Shown here: one piece after another, positions 34,266-46,840 of the stretch
Numbering within the stretch: position 1 is the first letter of the stretch
Layout of the letters: every line of letters begins with the position of its first letter
DNA from: Delphinus delphis
Taxonomy: Eukaryota > Chordata > Mammalia > Artiodactyla > Delphinidae
DNA length: 64,000 nucleotides
Direction: 5' to 3'
NCBI RefSeq assembly: GCF_949987515.2
Contig: NC_082691.1
Location: 60,457,740-60,521,739, forward strand
Made by a program: the position numbers and the translations under genes
The notes under the pieces: model-generated
Database searches by the model: none
What the model saw: the letters and a program-made list of their open reading frames with translations, nothing else
Told to the model about the DNA's origin: nothing

Positions 34266-34521
34266 GTTATTCATTTGTTGAAGGCAAAAAATTTACAAAT
34301 GATAAACAAAGATCAAAGGAACCAAATTGGTGAAATGGCATGTGGTGTCTCCTCTTTTTGTTTTATTCAGGTTTTATTTTATTTTCCTCTGATGCTAATA
34401 GTGGTTAGTCCAGGGGCTCTCCTTACTAACAAAATATTGTGCCTGTGATTACTTGCATGATTCAAAGAAGAGTTGGCCTAGAAAAGGGATTCTCTATTTT
34501 TCTGGTTCTGTAACCTCTTGA

Positions 34522-34609
34522 GGGCTTCCAAGAACTTCAGGAACTAAGTAATATTACCAAATAAAGGGCTTCCAAGAACTTCAGGAACTAAGTAATATTA
34601 CCAAATAAA
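34522..34609 (+). repeat. Perfect 44 bp tandem duplication
   Basis: A 44 bp unit beginning GGGCTTCCAAGAACTTCAGG and ending TATTACCAAATAAA occurs twice with no difference (34522-34565 and 34566-34609). Zero divergence implies a recent event or a length polymorphism. Confidence 0.93.
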
Positions 34610-34680
34610 GGGATACAAATGAAATAGGTGAAGGGTGGTCCTCGGCAGGAATGCTCAGTCAATGACATGAAACATCATGT

Positions 34681-34881
34681 TTTTTTTTTGCGGTACGCGG
34701 GCCTCTCACTGTTGTGGCCTCTCCCGTTGCGGAGCACAGGCTCCGGACGCACAGGTTCAGCGACCATGGCTCACGGGCCCAGCCGCTCCGTGGCATGTGG
34801 GATCTTCCCGGACCGGAGCACGAACCCGTGCCCCCTGCATCGGCAGGCGGACTCTTAACCACTGCGCCACCAGGGAAGCCC
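34681..34881 (-). repeat. CHR-2-type SINE (cetacean)
   Basis: The reverse-oriented SINE has a short T tract, TGCGGTACGCGGGCCTCTCA, and a head ending CACCAGGGAAGCCC. The flanks share only CATGTT, so the target duplication is short or eroded. Confidence 0.92.
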
Positions 34882-35939
34882 ATGTTGCTTTTTATATAGG
34901 GTGGTTCAGGCTAAACTGCTCAGAACCTCCTGCTTGGTTGACTTCTATGGGTTTAAAAGGTTCTCCCTTGAATTTAAGATGGCTATACTCTCAGAGCACA
35001 CAACAGTTGGGAAGAGAGGATGCACTAGAAGACCAGTTCCAAGGTCTCTTTCTTCTCTAGTCTCTGTCACTGGCTACAGCCTGTCTCTCAACTCTGGTTT
35101 CCTCATCTGAAAGTGGATGTTGTAACAACTCATCTACTCCATCCACCTTTACTACCATCCTCACCCCAGAGAGTGGTGATGGATGACTAAGTGAGCTGAG
35201 GAATAAGAAGAATGCACTGGGCTAATTGTGCAGGGCATGTCATGGGTGGCACAGTGATCACCAATGTGATATAAACTGGCAGTGCTTAACTGGTCCTCTT
35301 CCACCCCACACAGAGATCTGTCAGCAAAAAGAATAGAAAAGGAATGATCCCTTCCTCTTCTCAGAAGAACTCAACACTAGATTCTTCAAAATCTGGGCTT
35401 CTTTGCAACCGGAATGGTCAGGAGAGTTAGTAACCCCACTTTTCCTCTTTCTGTGTACCCAGTTATTCATTTCTCTCAGGAAATTCTTGACAAAAACAAG
35501 CAAACAAAACAAAACACAGTCACTATTCATTCTTTGTGGATTCCATATTTGCAGATTCGCCTCCATGGTTTGGATAACACGGCCCTCAGAATTCCTTGCC
35601 CAAATGTCTACAAGTCTGATTCCAGAGCCTGCATGCTAATCTTTTTTGGATTCTGGCTCCCCTTGGGGGGTGTCCAAGGAGCATACTTACAGATCTTGTA
35701 TGTATAGGATAGGGTGTCAAGGAGCAGGACAGGCTAAAAGGCTATCCTGCCCTATACTACCATGTTCTGACATAGAGCATTAGGGAAGGAGTCGCGGAAT
35801 TCTAAATTCAAATCTCATTTTCCAGGTTGTTATAAAGGCATATTTTTCAAGGTAAGAAGTGTCCAAAGACGGAGAGAATGAAGAGTGCCCACCACTGAAC
35901 TAAGAAGGTATCTTGAGACTGAAAAATGAGGTAGGCAGT

Positions 35940-36810
35940 TGCATATAATCAGTGGATCAGTTTATTATAGGATAAATTACATATAGAGTGGAATTGGGTA
36001 AACGGCGATACCCCTGTTTGTACTGTAATTCTCTGCTCCGCTGAGGGGCCTTTGGGACGTTTTTATAGTTAAACTAGGATATGGGGGTGTGTGCTCAGAG
36101 ACAAGGAGTGTATTCCTAAGTCGCAATCGTATCTGACTTATGATGGGTAACTAGTCTTGTGGGTGCCAGAAATGCGTCAGTATCATTGTTTGGAGACTAA
36201 CAGAGCATAGAGGCCACCCGGAACTAATGAACATTAAACAATATCTATTAACTATAAAGCCTTTGACAGTAGAGAAGAGATTTACTACACAGTACAGTCC
36301 TAGGTAGGTTCAGTGGAAGGCCAGGAAGAACTGAACAGGCCCAAGATGGTGTTGGTTATGCTAACAGCCATACAAGAGGGTAGAACGTATTTTGTTTGTT
36401 ACCTTGGTTTATAACTTTTAAATACTTAGACATATGGTACTTGGGGCTCCATTCGTACTTTAGGCTTGGAAAGAAATGAACCTTTGGTGAGTCGGGTTAC
36501 TAATATTTGGGACTATCATAACCTGGTTTATTCTGACTCTTATACCAGGGTAGTGGGTCTCATGGTTTCAGAAACTCTGTAGCCATATGATCTGGCAGCA
36601 TGGGTGCCAGTAGGGGCTCAACCCAGCAAGTAGTGCTGGGAGCCTCTGAGAACGTGACTGTGTTCTGTGGTGAGGGCTGCCATGGGGGCATGTCTGTAAT
36701 CTACCTAGGGCAGGGTGCCGACAGATAAGGAGCAACAGTCAGAGCTGCACGGAGTAAGTGACAGAGCAGTAGGACCAGAAAGATTGTGAATCTCGAAGAT
36801 CAGGCCCCTT
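35940..36810 (-). mobile_element. Probable retroviral LTR, minus strand
   Basis: On the minus strand a TATAAAA box (36067-36061) is followed about 95 bases later by AATAAA (35966-35961). A short tail ends in TGCA at 35940, a normal LTR U3-R-U5 arrangement. The upper boundary is not defined and some internal sequence may be included. Family unassigned. Confidence 0.45.
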
Positions 36811-37249
36811 CCCTTATATATATAAGGAATAGCTACTAGCATGTTCTAGGATCTAAATGAGAGAAGGGAGAAGGGAGATTCCCCATCCCTTCTCCATATC
36901 CCTTTAAACCATTCGTTTTTGGACTTCTCTCCAAATTCAGCAAGGGTGAGCGCAAACTGGATTCTTTTTCAACAATATAAAAAGATAGGACATTTCTTAC
37001 ACTCCAGGTGTGACAAAACAGTACACATCTGACCAATATATAAAGTACTCTTATTATCGTCTAAACTTGGTTGACACCATTTCAGAGAAAACAAATACAT
37101 TTTAACGGCCTAAATAAAAAAAGCAATTACCAAAAAAATAAATCTCTTTTCAAAGTTAGAGGGGAAGACAAGGACCCTTTGGTCCTTGAGAAAAAGGTAT
37201 TGAACTCTAAAAACAAAAAAGGCACTGAGCCCTAAAAAAACAAAAGCTA

Positions 37250-37450
37250 TTAAGCCCTTACTGTTAGCCAAAAGCCATGCTAAGTGTATCACACACATTA
37301 TCTCATTTAGACCTCACCCTAACCCTAAAAGGTAGGTATCATAGTCTCCATTCCATAACAGAAGTAACTGAAGAACAGAGATGTTCAACAATTGGTCCAA
37401 GGTCAAAGAGCTACTAAGTGTCAGAATCAAATTCAAATTGAGGCCTATCT
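37250..37450 (+). repeat. Ancient dispersed repeat
   Basis: CATTATCTCATTTAGACCTC, AAAAGGTAGGTATCATAGTC, GAAGTAACTGAAGAACAGAG and AAGGTCAAAGAGCTACTAAG match the old family at 5335. A TAACCCTAAA run here is part of this repeat, not telomeric. Confidence 0.6.
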
Positions 37451-40051
37451 GATACTAAAACACCCATCCTTTTTACATCTATGTCTAGTGGCCTCCATTC
37501 TGGAGCTTAAAATAAATAATTGGATTATTCACATCACCTGCTCTGCTTCCCTGTTTCTGAATTCTGTCCCTTTAGCAAGGTCACCAGTGGACAGTCCTCC
37601 CTCATCTGGGACCAGGAAGTTAGGCTGGCTGGAGGGGGCCAGTTGACAAATCTCATCTTTGTGGTGGATTTCTTATAGGGTACAGAGCAGCTGGAGAGGA
37701 CACTTCTTAAATACCCTCTGTTTGTGTTGAAACAGTATTAGGGCGTCCTGTCAGGCTCTGAGTGCTGGGCAATAAGCCATGAGCTGATGGGTCCATTGGA
37801 AGCCACATACCCCTACAGGGTGGATCAAGCATTCACCCTTTGGCTATTGGTTTAGCAGACTTACTTTTACATTCAACCTTGTTTTTTCCTCTCAGATGTA
37901 AAGAGGGCCAGGGGTAGAGCAGTGAAGCATGATAAAATGGAAGAAAGTTTAGATACAAGGTTATCCTGGACTTCAGAGAGAGGTGCTTTGAAAATCATGC
38001 ATGTACTTTGAATTTTTTGACATCACGATCTCTTTTGTCTTCCCTTCCCCTACCAGACTAGTCCATTTTCCCTCTATTTGTAAATTCTCACGTGGCATGT
38101 CACCTTCCTTGCAAATCTGTTGCGAAGTAATCACATCTCTGTATTAGGTTCCATTTCTAAAAATGTCAAAACAAATCTCAATGATTAAATGCAATGGATT
38201 AAGCTTTAAGCTTTTTACTTCTCTAAAATTGATATGATTTTAATTAGAAAATTATAAATCTAAGCCACTGTATCACCAAACCACCTCCAAAATATGTATA
38301 AAGCTCTAACTCTGAAAAAAAAAAAGTTAAATTCTGTATAATGACAGTGATCTTGTTAAATAACCAGCCACATCTCGTTTTATTTCATTTGGGTTGAGAT
38401 TTTGCCCTGAGGCATCTGAGAGTAAGACATCTCTTATAAAGGTCGTCTATGAGAGAACCTCTGAATTTTTTCTCTGTCTGTAAACTCTAATTAAATATGC
38501 ATTTATTGGTGTGATTTTGACCAGGGAGCTTTTTATTAGTATAGAAGTGACTATTACTCTCTGGCACAGTTTATCTGTGGCATTATGCTAAATGTTGAGA
38601 TTTTTCGGTTCTGCATAGCTAAAGACAAAGTCCAAGAAGTCGTAATTCTTTATCAAAACTGACACTTGTTTTATGCATTTGGGGATCTGTGTAGAGAATG
38701 CTACCCTGCATTCTCAGCGTTAAAATCCTGTGGCTGCCAGTCACCAATACATCTAATTTTAACGCAAGAAAAAATGTCTAGCAAACATCAAAACAAAAGC
38801 TACCCTTTGAGCTTAATTTTCTTTTTCATGCATTTGTCCATTCTGCTCCCTCTTGGTGTCAGCAGGAAGTAATCTCACTTTTGGAAAGGAAGTCAGTATC
38901 CTAGCTGTGCTGACAAATTGTAGGGAAATGATTGCTGAATTTTATCCCTCTTTATTTCCAAAAGAAGAATAATGAAGAGCTCTCTTTTCTTCCACTTAAC
39001 ATCCTAATGATCCACATCTGCAGTTTACATTGCAGCTACCCATACCTCTGCACAGGAAGAAAAAAGAATGAGCTGTGACACCCCTCCCCCTCCCCTGCCA
39101 TACACATTGGAACCTGTCGCTAGTACATCCTTAATCAATCCCTGAAATTGCTCTGGGAACTATACAATCCTACCCCAGTCAATGCCCAGCCCCTGCTGGT
39201 TGAGGCAGCTACATAGCTTGTGGTAAACTGCTATCCACTATTCCTCTATATTTAGAACTTCTCTAGAGAAATGGCATTATCTCAGTCACTAAGCTGAAAG
39301 CGGCTTAAAGTTAGTTTTTCACAGTTGTTTATTCACAGTCTGTTTCATGCACCCTTCATTCACCTTGCTTTAAAAAACTTCCGATGGATGCACAACCACA
39401 GAAATGCAAGCTGTGGAAATATCGCCTCCTAGAAAATTGACTGTGATTTGCATTTTGCTAATGTTGGAGTGGGTCAAAATGTTATTTTTCTCTCTCTTCT
39501 CAATAATGTTTCATTAAAGGTAAATTCTACTCCCTTCTACCAGTGAAAAGCCACTCAATGACCTGAATAAGATCTGGTGATAGGAAACATATTTTCAGTA
39601 ATACTGAACTCATTTTTCTGCCAGAACAAATTAGTCAGTAGCTATCGTGTATGTCACAGAGGTTTTCAAGAGGCACTTAGGAGGATGCTAGAAAAAAAAT
39701 CCTTCTGTGTAGATTATTAGAAATGTCATGGTGCTAATGGAAAAATGCTGTAGTAATCTTTTTGTTTCATTCTTCTCTCCTAAACTACTCTTTCTTGTTT
39801 ACAATTCAGCTCCTAGAAGATATCTTTTGAAAAATGGTTCCAAAGAGAAGCAGAAAGGAAATTTTATAATTTATCCCGGAAAAGGCAAGATAGAGGGGTA
39901 ATCAGATAATGGAGGCAAAGATGCAACTGAACTAATCATTTCTCTGAGTTCCCATCTTCACTGAAAACTGAATAAGGAAAGGGAAGTGGGCTGGGTTTAG
40001 AGGATGCTTTCCTTAGAGTAGGGTATGTTAGAAATAGAGTGAGTCTCTGAA

Positions 40052-40073
40052 TGAATGAATGAATGAATGACTA
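40052..40073 (+). repeat. (GAAT)n microsatellite
   Basis: Five GAAT units in a row. Confidence 0.9.
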
Positions 40074-40546
40074 TAATCAAGGACTGTCTTAATGTTCTTT
40101 GGAATTTGAAGGAAAAGCAGTGTACAGCATACGCATAACCCCTTGGGACCTCAGTTTCCACCATCTTGTAATAGAGCAAACAATTGCTACATTTATGGGC
40201 TGTTGAGATTAAATACCGTGATGTGAATGAAACATCTAACATGGTGTCTGGTCCATAGTCATAGAAAACCAGAGTAATGCGTAAAGCTATGATGCAGGTA
40301 TGTAGGGGTGGGGGTGGCTAAATCATGAAAATTCGGGCAGAAAGACTGACTTTATTTACTGTGTAGCCTGGTCTTTATGTGATTGCGTTACTATCAAAGT
40401 TTATCAGAGAGGAAAAGTGACTCTTCGGCATCCTCTGCGTGATCCATTTTCTCATGTGCGGAGTTGATTGTGTATTTGTAGGGACAATTTATGCATTTCC
40501 CCCAACTCTCTGTTATAATGAGTTATTAGGCATGATTTGAGTTAAC

Positions 40547-40591
40547 TTTTTTTATATTTATTTATTTGGCTGCATCGGGTCTTAGTTGCGA
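40547..40591 (-). repeat. Extremely 5'-truncated CHR-1-type SINE
   Basis: Only the last 45 bp of the element is present (T-rich tail, then TTTGGCTGCATCGGGTCTTA, GTTGCG on the plus strand). The exact 8 bp repeat GAGTTAAC flanks it (40539-40546 and 40592-40599), which argues for truncation at insertion rather than later deletion. Confidence 0.7.
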
Positions 40592-42389
40592 GAGTTAACA
40601 GTTAAACATCAAAGTGTTCCCCGGGATTTTGCTGGTTCCTTTTGGCTTCTACTCGAACGTAACAGAGATTAGTAGAAGTAGTATGTGTGGTTTCATCCTG
40701 TCTTAAATATTTACAGATGCTTAACTCTTAGAGAGATACTTTTCGTTTTCCAGCAGATGTAAACTTTAAGTATAAACATTCCTTTGGGAGCTTTCACTTT
40801 GTTCTGAAAGTGAAAACTATCAGAGGAATGTGACTTAAACCTGATTTCCAAATGAGACATCCTCCAGCAATTGAAATATCCTATGCAGTTATTATTCCAC
40901 TGGAAAGTACCCTTTACCCCCAAGGAATGTGCTATAAGAGGAAATTAAAACCTAGCTGCCCAAATTAAAGCCTGTTCAGTCATTAGATGGCTCTTTAGTC
41001 TTCGTGAGCCTCGTTTGCCTCCTGGGTTGCAGGGAACAAGAAGGCCTTCCAGAGCAGGTGAGAAGAGGCTACTGCAGACTCCTGTAAGCAGGAGTGTGAT
41101 TTATCTGAGAATCACAGAATTTAGACCTGAGATGGATCTAGGGCATCATCCTCTTCAGCTACCTCAATTTGCGGACAAGGAAACTGAGCACAGAAGAGGT
41201 TAAATGGTTTTTGCAAAATCCACAGCTGTTTGAGGAAGACTCAGAGTTAACCCCCAAATCCCTACAACATCCTGAAATCACAGAGCCCACTAGTCCTGAA
41301 GGTAGGGTGAATTTCTCTAGACCCATGTGCTTTGGATGGTGGAATTTGAAAACTCTCTGGGTTGATGGTTGCCTCAGAAGAAATAAAAAAGCTACTCTTT
41401 TTAAAAGGTAGAGCAGTTACAATGTGTTTTTTTGGTAACATATCATGTACTATCCCTGAGTTGATCCTGAGTTCCATGGTGCATTTAATCTGTATTTTGT
41501 ATAAACAAACTGCTAGTGATCACTACCTAAAGTTGTTTGGAAAGCAAGGTAATTGAAAATTACGAATTTGACTCTTTTGAAAATGCAATTTTGGCCAAAA
41601 CAAATGTCTCCTTTAAAGAAGCAGAAAGTGGAATCTGTGCATGGCCTGTTGAAACTAATTATTTAGAGTCAAAGGATCTGGGAGCTGGAAGGGATCACAC
41701 AGATCAGCCAATTCGACCCTTTATTTTACAGAAAAGGACACTGAGGCCCATTGAGTTTACCTAAAGTCACACGAACCAGTGACAAAACTGGAAAGTGTAG
41801 CACTCCAAAACAAGACTGATCTCTTTTTCTACTTCACTGCAAAGTCTCACTTAGAGAACATCAGGGTAGAATCATGATGACTTCATAAATGTTCTCTAAA
41901 TTTTTGTACAATTTATAATTTATCCAAATCTTAAATCCAGTGCATTGATTCAGCTTACCTGTCAAGGACTAATCATTCCCATGACACCGTCCAGGTTACA
42001 GTTCTCACAAATAAACATTAACTGGAAAAGTATATTAATGTGATAATAACAAGCAACAATAAAATTAAGGCAATTCGTCCTTAATCACTTAAACACAAGC
42101 ACTATATTTTGGTGTTAAATGTGAAATGGCAAAGAAATAAGAAATCCACATCAGTGCCAAAAATCGAAATGGGCATACAGAGGTCCTCAACTTTGTTTCA
42201 AGGAGAAACAGCGGCTCACTTCCCTGATACATTGAGATCTCTCAGGGAAGGTTTGGAAGGCCCATGTTTCTAGAGGCCTGGAGGCAAGGGTAAGTGCCAA
42301 TAATAAAGTCCCTCGGTAGAGCAGGGAAATGGGATGCCTGGTATTAGACACAGCCTTCCCACAAGTCCTCTTGGCCATCCTTCACCTCC

Positions 42390-42700
42390 TTGGCGAGTTT
42401 GTTCAGTTGTCGCCTTCTCAGTGAGGTGTCCCTGACCACCCTGTTTAACCCCTCCCACAGTGCCCACCCCAGGATTACTGACCCCTTTGACCCTGTTCTA
42501 TTTATTTTCCATAGCACTTAATCACTTGCTAACTTAATTCACTTTGCAGGCTGTAACTTACTCATTATTATGCTAGAATATAAGCTCATGGGAGTAGGAA
42601 GTGTTTCGTTGTTTTTGTTCGCTAATGTATTGCAAGTACTTAGAACAGTGCCTGATCTATAACATGGTCTCAATAAGTATTCGCAGAAGGAACTAACGCT
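42390..42700 (+). repeat. LINE2 3' end
   Basis: CTATTTATTTTCCATAGCAC, TAGAATATAAGCTCATGGGA, AGTACTTAGAACAGTGCCTG and ATGGTCTCAATAAGTATTCG follow the L2 3' consensus closely. Confidence 0.88.
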
Positions 42701-43209
42701 TTCTCCTCAAATGGCATTCTTTGGGCTGTCAAAGGTGCCCACCTTTTTTCTTCTTCCCATTGGTGGTCACCGTCTTCTGCCTGGACATGCCCTGTCCATC
42801 AACACCCAGTCATGGTGAAGAGCCAGGCTTCATTATTACCTTGCCCTCCTGAAAAATAAACACTGTGGATTTGGGCTCTCTGATAAAGATAGCCTACTTT
42901 CTTAATATCAGTGTGATTTTTCAGCCCTCATAAATATTTCTACATGTTTAAATCCTACTCAGTTTGCCACCTTCTGCATTCTACATTAACCTAAAATGTG
43001 TATTGAACACCTACAATATGCACAGTTGGTGCCAGACATTCAATGGTGACGGGAAACGTATGTAGTATATTCTGGAATTTATTAGACTAGTGTCCCATAA
43101 AGCTCCTCTAACTCCCTGATACTCCTCTGGTCAATTCTTTTGTACTTCTCTGGGGCAGACAAGGTTACTTGCTTATCCATCAGTCATTCCCCTTCCTGTT
43201 TGCTGTCTC

Positions 43210-43640
43210 AATTTAGTTTGGGCAGGGCAACAATGTGCTAGGAGTTGAGTCATGTTTGACCTCAGTCAATCATGGCAATCCCTTTCCCCTTTGGCAGTGA
43301 CTGTTCTACAAGTGGTCACGTAACCCAGTCCTGGTCAGTGAATTGTAATGAGAATTCTAGTGGAAGGCTTGGGATAGATTTTCCTCCCTGTTAAAAGATA
43401 GGGGAAGTTCAGCAATCCCCACTCCAAATCCCAAAGTCTTGATTCCTAATTTGGGTGGTGTCATGTGAGAATGTGATACCTGGTGCTGTGACAGCCATAT
43501 CGTGACCATGAGGAAAACCATCACATGTGCACTAAGGATGGCAGAGAGGAAGGACTGAAGGTGTCTGGGCTCTTAATGAGATTGTTAAGCCAACAAATCC
43601 AGTCTGAGACCACTCTTATCTCCTAACTTACTGACCGCAT
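43210..43640. repeat. Old LTR-like repeat, family not resolved
   Basis: AAGTGGTCACGTAACCCAGT, CTGGTCAGTGAATTGTAATG and GTGCTGTGACAGCCATATCG are blocks I know from dispersed old mammalian repeats, but I cannot assign the family. Confidence 0.35.
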
Positions 43641-44129
43641 TCACATATCTCTGTAATCATTGATATCTCTTAATCACTGATATCAAATCTGTAGTCTTTT
43701 CTATTTTTGATCAGTGTTAAAAATTAGACTATTTTTGTCTAAAAATGTCTGTCAACCTTGGGATAATAATATTAAGAAAAGATTTTACTTTCTTGAGCTT
43801 CTCCTCTATCACTGAGTTTTTCTTACTTTTGTTAACTTTATTTTCTCAACCTTCTTTTATAAAATCTTGTTTCTATTAATTTATTTTCTGTACAATAATA
43901 CCTATAAGCTGTCTCGCTTCTTACGAGATACTATCTTAAGCCCCTTCTTTGTACCTTAATAACAAGATAGGGTAAGGTGCTCAAGGTTAGGGGAAAAACT
44001 TTAATGTTTTCAACATTATCCCAGACCAGGCTCTCATGGCTGAGAGTTTGGAGAGGGAAACAGGAGGAAGGAGAGGAGAGCATGGTTGCAACATTTCCAG
44101 TCCTCTTTGAACACTGCTACTAGTGAATC

Positions 44130-44450
44130 TTCCTAAAACACTGCCTGCAGTAACATCTTTCTCCTGTTTAGAAAGTCCCAAGGACTCTGTAGGGCCTGCC
44201 AGATAAGGCTTCCGCCCTCTTCTTAGTGTTCAGCATCTTTCACAATCTAGACCCAATTGACCGTTCCAGCAGGAGCATCTCTGCTTGTCCTGAATCTCAC
44301 TCTTTACCCAATTGGATCTGTCTATTTGCCTGTAACTTTCCTTACCCATTCATGCTTCTGGTCCTGTTTATATTGGTCCCTCACCTGGAAGGATGCCCAT
44401 CCAAATTCTACCCATCCTCTAAACTGTGTTATTTACTAGTTAGTGACAGG
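44130..44450 (+). repeat. LINE2 fragment
   Basis: GAAAGTCCCAAGGACTCTGT, GCATCTTTCACAATCTAGAC and ACCTGGAAGGATGCCCATCC are in L2 ORF2/3' order. Confidence 0.68.
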
Positions 44451-44554
44451 CTCCATGTGGGTACCTGAAAATTGCATAGTGAGACTGGCCTTTTTAATCC
44501 AATTTTTAATTTAATTCAATTTGAATTAAAAAACTGATAATTGAAAATAAAAAA

Positions 44555-45045
44555 CTTTTGCTCAGTGAAAGACCCTGTTAAGAGGTTGAAAAGACAAGAC
44601 ACTGAATGGGAGAAAAAATTGACAAATTATGTATCTTATAAAGGATTCATATGTAGAATATATAAGAACTCTCTGAACTCAACAGTGAGAAAATAAAAAA
44701 TTATTTATAAAATAGGTAAACGTGTTGAATAGATATTTCACCAAAGATATAAGGTTGGCAAATAAGCACATGAAAGTTGTTCAACACCACTAGCCATTAG
44801 GGAAATACAAATTTAACTCCTAAAGATGTGTATCAATACACATCTATTAGAATGTCTAAAATAAGAATTATAATAACAAATGTTGGCATGGATGCTGGGA
44901 AATTGGATCTCTCAGACATTGCTGATAGAAATGTAAAATGATACAGGCACCCTGGGAATCTGGCAGTCTTATTAAACATATGTTTACCACACAATTCAGC
45001 AATAGCACTTAGGCATTTATCCTAGAGAAGTAAAAATTTTAGAGT
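44555..45045 (+). mobile_element. L1M ORF2 3' fragment
   Basis: ATATTTCACCAAAGATATAA, AAATAAGCACATGAAAGTTG, CACCACTAGCCATTAGGGAA and TTCAGCAATAGCACTTAGGC match the L1 ORF2 region recalled from many mammals, with frameshifts and stops throughout. Confidence 0.9.
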
Positions 45046-45144
45046 TGATGCTGGAATGAGTTAAGACTTTTGGGGCTGTTGGGATGGCATGAAAGTATTT
45101 TGTATGTGAAAAGGACATGAATTTTAGGGGCCCAGTGGCAGAAT

Positions 45145-45488
45145 GCTATGGACTGAACTGTGTCCCCCAAAATTCATATGTCGAAGCCCTAACCCCCAAC
45201 GTAACCCCAATAGGAGGTTAAGTGAGGTCATAAAGGTGGGGCCCTAATCTGATAGGACTGTGACCTTATGAGAAGAGGAAGAGAGCGAGATCTCTGTCTG
45301 CTGTGCGAGGACACAGTGAGGAAGTGACCGTCTGCACCTCAAGGAGAGAGTTCTCACCAGACACTGACCCTGCTGGCACCTTGATCTTGCACTTCCAGTC
45401 ACCAGAACTGTGTGAAAATAAATTTCAGTTGGTTAAACAACCCAGTCTGTGGTATTTTGTTATGGCAGCCTGAGCAGACTAAGACAGA
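45145..45488 (+). mobile_element. MLT1-type LTR, nearly complete
   Basis: TGCTATGGACTGAACTGTGT, CCCCCAAAATTCATATGTCG, AACCCCAATAGGAGG, CACCAGACACTGACCCTGCT, CCAGAACTGTGTGAAAATAA and AACAACCCAGTCTGTGGTAT give the full order of a MaLR LTR; it ends with GAGCAGACTAAGACA. Confidence 0.93.
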
Positions 45489-45951
45489 GCTTTTCAGATT
45501 ATCTGTTTCTTCTTGAGTGATCTTTGGGAGATTGTTTCTTTCAAAAAGTTTACCTGTTTCATCTAAGTTGACAAATATGTTGGCACAAGGTTGTTCATAA
45601 TATTCTCTTATCTTTTAGTATCTACAACATCTGTAGTGGTATCCTCCCTCTCATCACCATAATTGGTAATTTACATCATCTCTTTTTTCTTATCAATCTA
45701 GCTAAAGGTTAATCATTCTTATTGGTCTCAAATAACCAGCATTTAATTCTAATGATATTCTCTATATATTTTTTATTTCCTACTTAATTTTCTATCTTTT
45801 GTTTTCACTATTATCTATATTGTTTCCTTTCTTCTCCTTACTTTGAGTTTAATTTGTTTTTTCTCTAGTTACTTAAGGTGCAAGCTTAGGTCACAGATGA
45901 GAGATTTTTTCTAATGTAAGGATTTAATGCTATAAATTTCTCTCTAAACAT
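45489..45951 (-). mobile_element. L1M antisense, first part
   Basis: TTCTTGAGTGATCTTTGGGA, AATAACCAGCATTTAATTCT and GCTATAAATTTCTCTCTAAA read as L1 ORF2 on the minus strand. The match stops at about 45951 and resumes near 46841. Confidence 0.72.
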
Positions 45952-46840
45952 TTGTGATATTGTGATTTGTAATTAGAAATATGTATTTGGTCTTTGTCTC
46001 CATTCCTGGAAAGAGCTTCTAAAACTTCTGGAATTTCTTAAGTGATAAGAGTGATGAAAGTGTCTTTTTTTATTTAGAACAAATCCTTTTCAATCACACC
46101 TGAGTTTGCATTAATGAGGTGATTATAGAGAGCCCCTAAAGGTGGGGGCTTTTGCCAAGGCAATAAACCCTGTGACTAGAGGGTTGAACTTTCAGCTCCA
46201 TCTCCTGACCTCCAGGGAGGGGAGAGGGGTTGGGGACTGACTTAATCACTAATGGCCAGTGATTTAATCAATCATGTTTAGGTTGTGAAACCTTCATAAA
46301 AATCCATGAAGTATGAGGTTCAGAGAGCTTCCAGGTGGGTGAACTCATGGGGGTCCTGAGAGGTGACAGGTCTGGAGAGGGCATGGAAGCTCCACACCCC
46401 TTCCCCATACCTTACCCTATGCATCTCTTCCATAGGGCTGTTTCTGAGTTATATCCTTTGTAATGAACCTGTAAGCTAGTAAGTAAACTCTTTTCTTGAG
46501 TTCTGTGAGATGCTCTAGCAAACTGTCAAACCCTAGGTGGGAGTCATGGGAACCTCCAACTTATAACTGATATGTCAGAAGCACAGGTGACAACCTGGAC
46601 TTGAAATCGGTGTCTAAAGTGGGGACAGTCTGTGGAACTGAGCCAATAACCTGTAGGATTTGACGCTATCTCCGGGTAGATGGTGGTAGAATTGAGTTAA
46701 ATTATAGGACACCCAGCTGATGCTGAGAATTGCTTGGTGTGGGGAAAAAACTGCTACATATTTGTGACCAGAAGTGAAGTATATTAAGAGCAGAATGTTG
46801 TAAGAAAGTAGAGGAGAAACAGGAGTGATTTTCCTTTACA
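45952..46840 (+). mobile_element. LTR-like element inserted in the L1
   Basis: GTATTTGGTCTTTGTCTCC, AGGTGACAGGTCTGGAGAGG, CCTATGCATCTCTTCCATAG, GGGAGTCATGGGAACCTCCA and GACGCTATCTCCGGGTAGAT are parts of a dispersed LTR-like element whose name I do not recall with certainty. It interrupts continuous antisense L1 sequence. Confidence 0.6.

Noticed and set aside
37310..37335. CCTAACCCTAAA run suggesting interstitial telomere repeat
   Set aside because: Fewer than three units, and it falls inside an old dispersed repeat that normally has CCTCACAACCCTA here.
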